A stretch of DNA of 64,000 bases, taken from NCBI RefSeq assembly GCF_041381155.1, contig NC_091142.1:37621604-37685603 (forward strand), given 5' to 3'. The number at the start of each line of letters is the position of its first letter. Within the stretch, counting starts at the first letter, position 1. The stretch comes from Argopecten irradians (taxonomy: Eukaryota > Mollusca > Bivalvia > Pectinida > Pectinidae). Shown here one piece after another: positions 60,201 through 64,000 of this stretch. Under the pieces are notes generated by a model that worked only from the letters and a program-made list of their open reading frames with translations, was not told the DNA's origin and did no database searches. The translations under genes and the position numbers were made by a program.

Positions 60201-63200
60201 TGAACACACAGGCTACAATTCCAAAGCAGATGTAATAAAGCTGTTCTACTGTAATAGGTAAAGCGATAAGAAATTCATTCCAGACGTATATAATGAGTTT
60301 ATGTTAATGCAGGGTTTCGGTCAAAACATAAACCATCCTAATACATAATTTCGTATGTGTTATAGTATGTATATGATCTACGATGCAGACGGCTAGGTTG
60401 TAGTAGTATTAAAAGTATGACGGGCAACAAGACTACTTTACATCGGTACTGACTCTTAATTCAGTTTAGTTTGCCCCGATGCTGAACGGATAACAGAATT
60501 AAAAAATACAAACAAATGCAAAAATATGATTTATAAAACAGTAAATAAACGATAACAGAGGGCACAACCGAAACACATATACAATTCAGGTATGTAGAAA
60601 TGATTCAGAAACTTGGCGCATTTTCTTACACTTTAAAAATTAAAGTAAGGTAGATTTATGTAGAACATCATCGATACAATATGGCTACTATGTGTTAAAA
60701 CCTCTCATTTTCGTAAGCAGAACACAGTAAAATAAAAATTCCATGCTGGTAATTGATGTACGAATATAACTCATGCCAATTGTTAGATAGGGTTGACCAT
60801 GAGAAAGGTCAACTGGGAAGTGTATTTTTAGCTCACCAGTTTCTTTACAACATAATGACATGCCGTGTGTGTTTTTGATGTTATGTTTGTCGTAACTAAG
60901 AGGAATAACCTTCTGTTTATTGTTGTCTGGACACAAAAAAAGTGTCGCCTTCCCGACAAAAGGATTCCATTATACAGTCTACGTGCATCCTAATATGCAT
61001 CAGTCTATCTAGTTCTTAATGACGAATACGCTGTGACATAATCAGCAAAAGTGAAGCAACTACTAACACCATCAAACGGATAACCGCCCTACCGGTATGT
61101 CGTCAAGGGCGTTGGCTGTTACGTAATAGGTTTGGCCTTTATTCTTTATTTTTATCCTTGTCAATAGATTTGTAATAAATAACAACAATCGATCGCAATG
61201 GAGCCAATAAATACCAGTGAAATATGCCTTAGGTAACAATGATATTAATTTTAAAAAAATAGTTGGATACGACATAATATTATGCAGATAATCTAAAAAC
61301 GCTTTGATTTATTTTTTTGGTATTTTAGTATCAGTACATACACAATGCGTTATGAAAATTAAAGGTTATGTATTATGATTGGTAAAGCCTACAAAACAAA
61401 ATACAACACACACACAGGAATAAACAACCCACTTCATCTTAGAAATAGCAATATACGTATTCCAACATTGTTAGTGTGCATTTTACTCCTGTTAATGTTC
61501 CATTGACCAAAACAAATCAACATTTTCGAGCGGTTACATGTATCACTATCACCCAACTCCCTAAAATAATATCTTCTTATCAGATGCAATATATTTACAC
61601 AAATGACATTATTTATTCATTAGTAATTCTTAAGCAATCGTCTATGTTTATGCCGGTAATACCTTTATGTCAAGAGAAAACCCGATTCTGCTTTTAAACT
61701 TTAGGACTGCCAGAAACATCAAACAGTGAAGATAATGAATCAGGTAAAAATGCACGCCCCACGGTCAATGGTCGTCCATCAACGCCTAGGGAGAAGTATC
61801 GGACGATTTATCACGGTAACTGCGACCTTGACACCTAGTGAAAACTCCCCAAGTTGTCTGTATACATTTATAGTGTTAGACATAACATATCAGGCTTAAC
61901 ACAATGTTCTATGTAATGTGGTCTTTATGTCATATCATGGGGAATTAGATAGGAAATAATGATTAATGTGTAAAGTATTCTATAAGTTATAATTGGCATG
62001 TAGAATCAAAACACATAATGATTAATGTGTAATTATTTCTTTATGTAATGTGTGCTATGTAAAATCAAACAAATAATGATTAATGTGTAATGTTTTCTTT
62101 ATGTAATGTGTGTCATGTAGAATAAACACATAATGATTAATGTTATGTAATGTGTGCATGTAAATAAAAATAATGATAGTGTAATGTTTTATGTAATGTG
62201 TGTCATGTAGAATCTAAACAAGTAATGATTAATGTGTAATGTTTAATGTAATGTGTGTCATGTAGAATCAAACAAGTAATGATTATGTGTAATGTTTTTA
62301 TGTAATGTGTGTCATGTAGAATCAAAACAAGTAATGATTAATGTGTAAAGTTATTATATGTAATGTGTGTCATGTAGAATCAAAACAAGTAATGATTAAT
62401 GTGTAATGTTTATTATATGTAATGTGTGTCATGTAGAATCAAAACAAGTAATGATTAATGTGTAATGTTATTATATGTAATGTGTGTCATGTAGAATCAA
62501 AACAAGTAATGATTAATGTGTAATGTTATTATATGTAATGTGTGTCATGTAGAATCAAAACAAGTAATGATTAATGTGTAATGTCTTATTATATGTAATG
62601 TGTGTCATGTAGAATCAAACACACATAATGATTGATGTTTTATGTTATTATATGTAATGTGTGTCATGTAGAATCAAAACAAGTAATGATTAATGTGTAA
62701 TGTTATTATATGTAATGTGTGTCATGTAGGATAAAAACAAATAATGATTAATGTGTAATGTCATTATATGTAATGTGTGTCATGTAGGATAAAAACAAAT
62801 AATGATTAATGTGTAATGTTATTATATGTAATGTGTGTCATGTAGAATAAAAACAAATAATGTTTAATGTGTAATGTTTTTATATGTAATAGGTGTCATG
62901 TAGAATCTAAACAAACAATGATCTTTTTTTATTTTTTCTATATGCATGTAATGTGTCATGAAGAATCAAACAAATATCATTATACTCGTAAGTAACATCT
63001 GGCTGCATTAAATTGATTGAACTTAGTCTATTAGAATGGAGTATTGCATTCATGAATTGTTGACTCAAAATCATATTATTGTTATGTCTGAAATAAGCGA
63101 GAGACACGATGATTCTGCACTCCGATTTATGTGTTAGATCACAGCATAAAGATTACCTGCTCATTACGATCACTCTCTGGGGGTTCCAAATTACCAACTC

Positions 63201-63536
63201 TAACAGCAGTCATTCTCTGTATAAATACGCTTACATGTATCATTTTTCACTTATTCAGAACCAATAAAAGAAATATTCCATAGCCATATATATGAAGGAA
63301 TATGGCTAATAGATAATGATTGTATCAGTTGAATAAGATAATCATTCATGTATGCCTTAGCATCAAGAAATAAGACCACCAGTGTAATTTGTTATACAGT
63401 GTTTATTTATAAAAATGCATTTGTGAATATAAAAATATGCTGTTCAACTCACCTCGTCAAGCTTTCGGAATGTTTCTAGTTTGTTGTCACCAATTCCATT
63501 GCCTACATTCTCTAACATGTCTGTCTTTGAATTTTC
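57247..63536 (-). CDS. LIV-1 type ZIP (SLC39) metal transporter, C-terminal part
   Basis: Six minus-strand exons in phase: 63536-63453, 63216-63157, 59705-59645, 58701-58549, 58026-57839 and 57372-57247, giving the last 223 residues; earlier exons lie beyond the window. The first three encode a charged, variable stretch fitting the cytoplasmic loop before TM4. Then TM4 has IGDAIHNFTDGLAVA, TM5 has ICHELPQELGDF, followed by TM6, TM7 (WIYSIAAGLFLYIAMADM) and, after IPELIKSG, TM8 (IGILIGILIILLLSIFE). HNFxDG and HELPxELGDF define the LIV-1 subfamily, which moves zinc and related divalent metals into the cytosol. The second His of the usual HExPHE motif is Gln here. Whether it is closest to ZIP4/12, ZIP6/10 or ZIP8/14 cannot be told from this part. 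Convergent with the receptor gene. Confidence 0.94.
58702..59644. other. ZIP intron
   Basis: About 0.9 kb. It contains repeated gagggaaataac strings near 59050-59090 and cagggagaca/ccctagagaaaataactc near 59265-59290, suggesting a diverged inverted-repeat element at roughly 58960-59340. No exon was recognised. Confidence 0.4.
61698..61838 (+). other. Coding-like open segment antisense to the ZIP intron (weak)
   Basis: Open for about 46 codons to TAG at 61836-61838. It reads GLPETSNSEDNES then KNARPTVNGRPSTPREKYR, preceded by an acceptor-like ctttag and containing donor-like cag/gtaaaa and acg/gtaact. It has no ATG and no partner exon. It could be a relic of another gene. Confidence 0.15.
61910..62960. 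repeat. ~58 bp satellite in ZIP intron
   Basis: About 16-17 units of atgtaatgtgtgtcatgtag followed by aatcaaaacaagtaatgatt and aatgtgtaatgtt. Units in the centre (62330-62830) are nearly identical and those at both edges are decayed, as expected for unequal exchange. Confidence 0.92.
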
Positions 63537-64000
63537 CTGCAGAAAGAAAAAAATATATACATATGAATATACATATAAATCAAACGAATACCGACTTCGA
63601 AACATATTTCATACAAACATCTACACTCACTTCAACATGATGATTGGAGAAACTGAATGGAGTAGGACAAAACCGACAAATGTAAATAATGATCAAGATC
63701 CAATTTATGTCACAGCTTACTCCTCTTTTTTATATGATTGGCTTAACTTCCTATTATGAGATGGGGTCATTAAAGGACGATCTCCTCTGTATGTGATGTG
63801 TTTCTAGTATAGATGTGGATGTATTGTGAGGCTGTGATATATTCGGACGGTAAGAATTTGCAGGTGACATAAGATTAATAAACCAATCATTTATTTAGTA
63901 TGACATCATAGTGTCAGCTGCTAATCAAATATTCTACAGAAAAGTATCACAAACAATTCAGTTTTTGTGAACACAAATCGCATGTATAATAAATAAAGCG
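63537..64000. other. Right edge, ZIP intron continuing out of window
   Basis: The next upstream ZIP exon (TM1-TM3 region) was not found here. AT-rich, no other feature. Confidence 0.5.

Larger units (their letters stand above)
59706..63156. other. Large ZIP intron
   Basis: 3.45 kb between two exons that both start and end in phase 0. It holds a plus-strand open segment at 61698-61838 and a ~58 bp satellite at 61910-62960. An unrecognised phase-0 exon cannot be excluded. Confidence 0.5.

Noticed and set aside
60688..60936. 82-codon minus-strand frame within the ZIP gene
   Set aside because: Lies in an intron whose flanking exons already join in phase 0; no ZIP-like content and no convincing splice sites.

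Overview
This is AT-rich animal nuclear DNA: split genes with GT-AG introns, long introns, many short inverted-repeat elements, a tRNA-derived SINE and several minisatellites. No rRNA, tRNA, CRISPR array or prokaryotic operon was seen. The gene content (a divergent nicotinic-type receptor subunit, a LIV-1 type ZIP transporter and a cluster of secreted cysteine-rich peptides) together with palindromic repeats carrying TGACGTCA suggests a lophotrochozoan, most likely a bivalve mollusc. The organism call is inference, not a database match.

Layout. (1) 1-12195 and 23970-37443 are two near-identical copies, A and B, of one segment. Each carries the same secreted peptide gene: leader exon, six-cysteine exon, and an Arg/Pro/Thr-rich exon with a cysteine tail. 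Exons 2 and 3 match wherever they were compared. The copies differ by mobile-element insertions, one ~270 bp deletion and tandem-repeat copy number. (2) 12196-23969 separates them. It holds a poly-G/poly-C inverted repeat next to the homology breakpoint, three ~363 bp tandem repeats, a diverged ~1.9 kb palindrome, a doubtful micro-exon gene on the minus strand, and exons 2-4 of a diverged paralogue of the peptide gene. That paralogue predicts a very basic eight-cysteine peptide behind an acidic six-cysteine pro-region. No leader exon was found for it; the leader of copy A is in the right splice phase. (3) 37444-48121 is gene-poor and made of repeats. (4) 48122-54879 is a complete six-exon Cys-loop (nicotinic-like) receptor subunit on the plus strand. 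(5) 57247-63536 is the C-terminal part of a LIV-1 ZIP metal transporter on the minus strand, whose 5' end lies beyond the right edge.

The receptor, the transporter and the peptide cluster show no obvious common pathway. The most unusual content is the peptide family: two cysteine modules on separate exons, basic processing sites at the module junction, duplication in tandem, and a paralogue that may borrow a neighbour's leader. The main caution is that copies A and B could be two haplotypes wrongly placed in tandem by the assembler.
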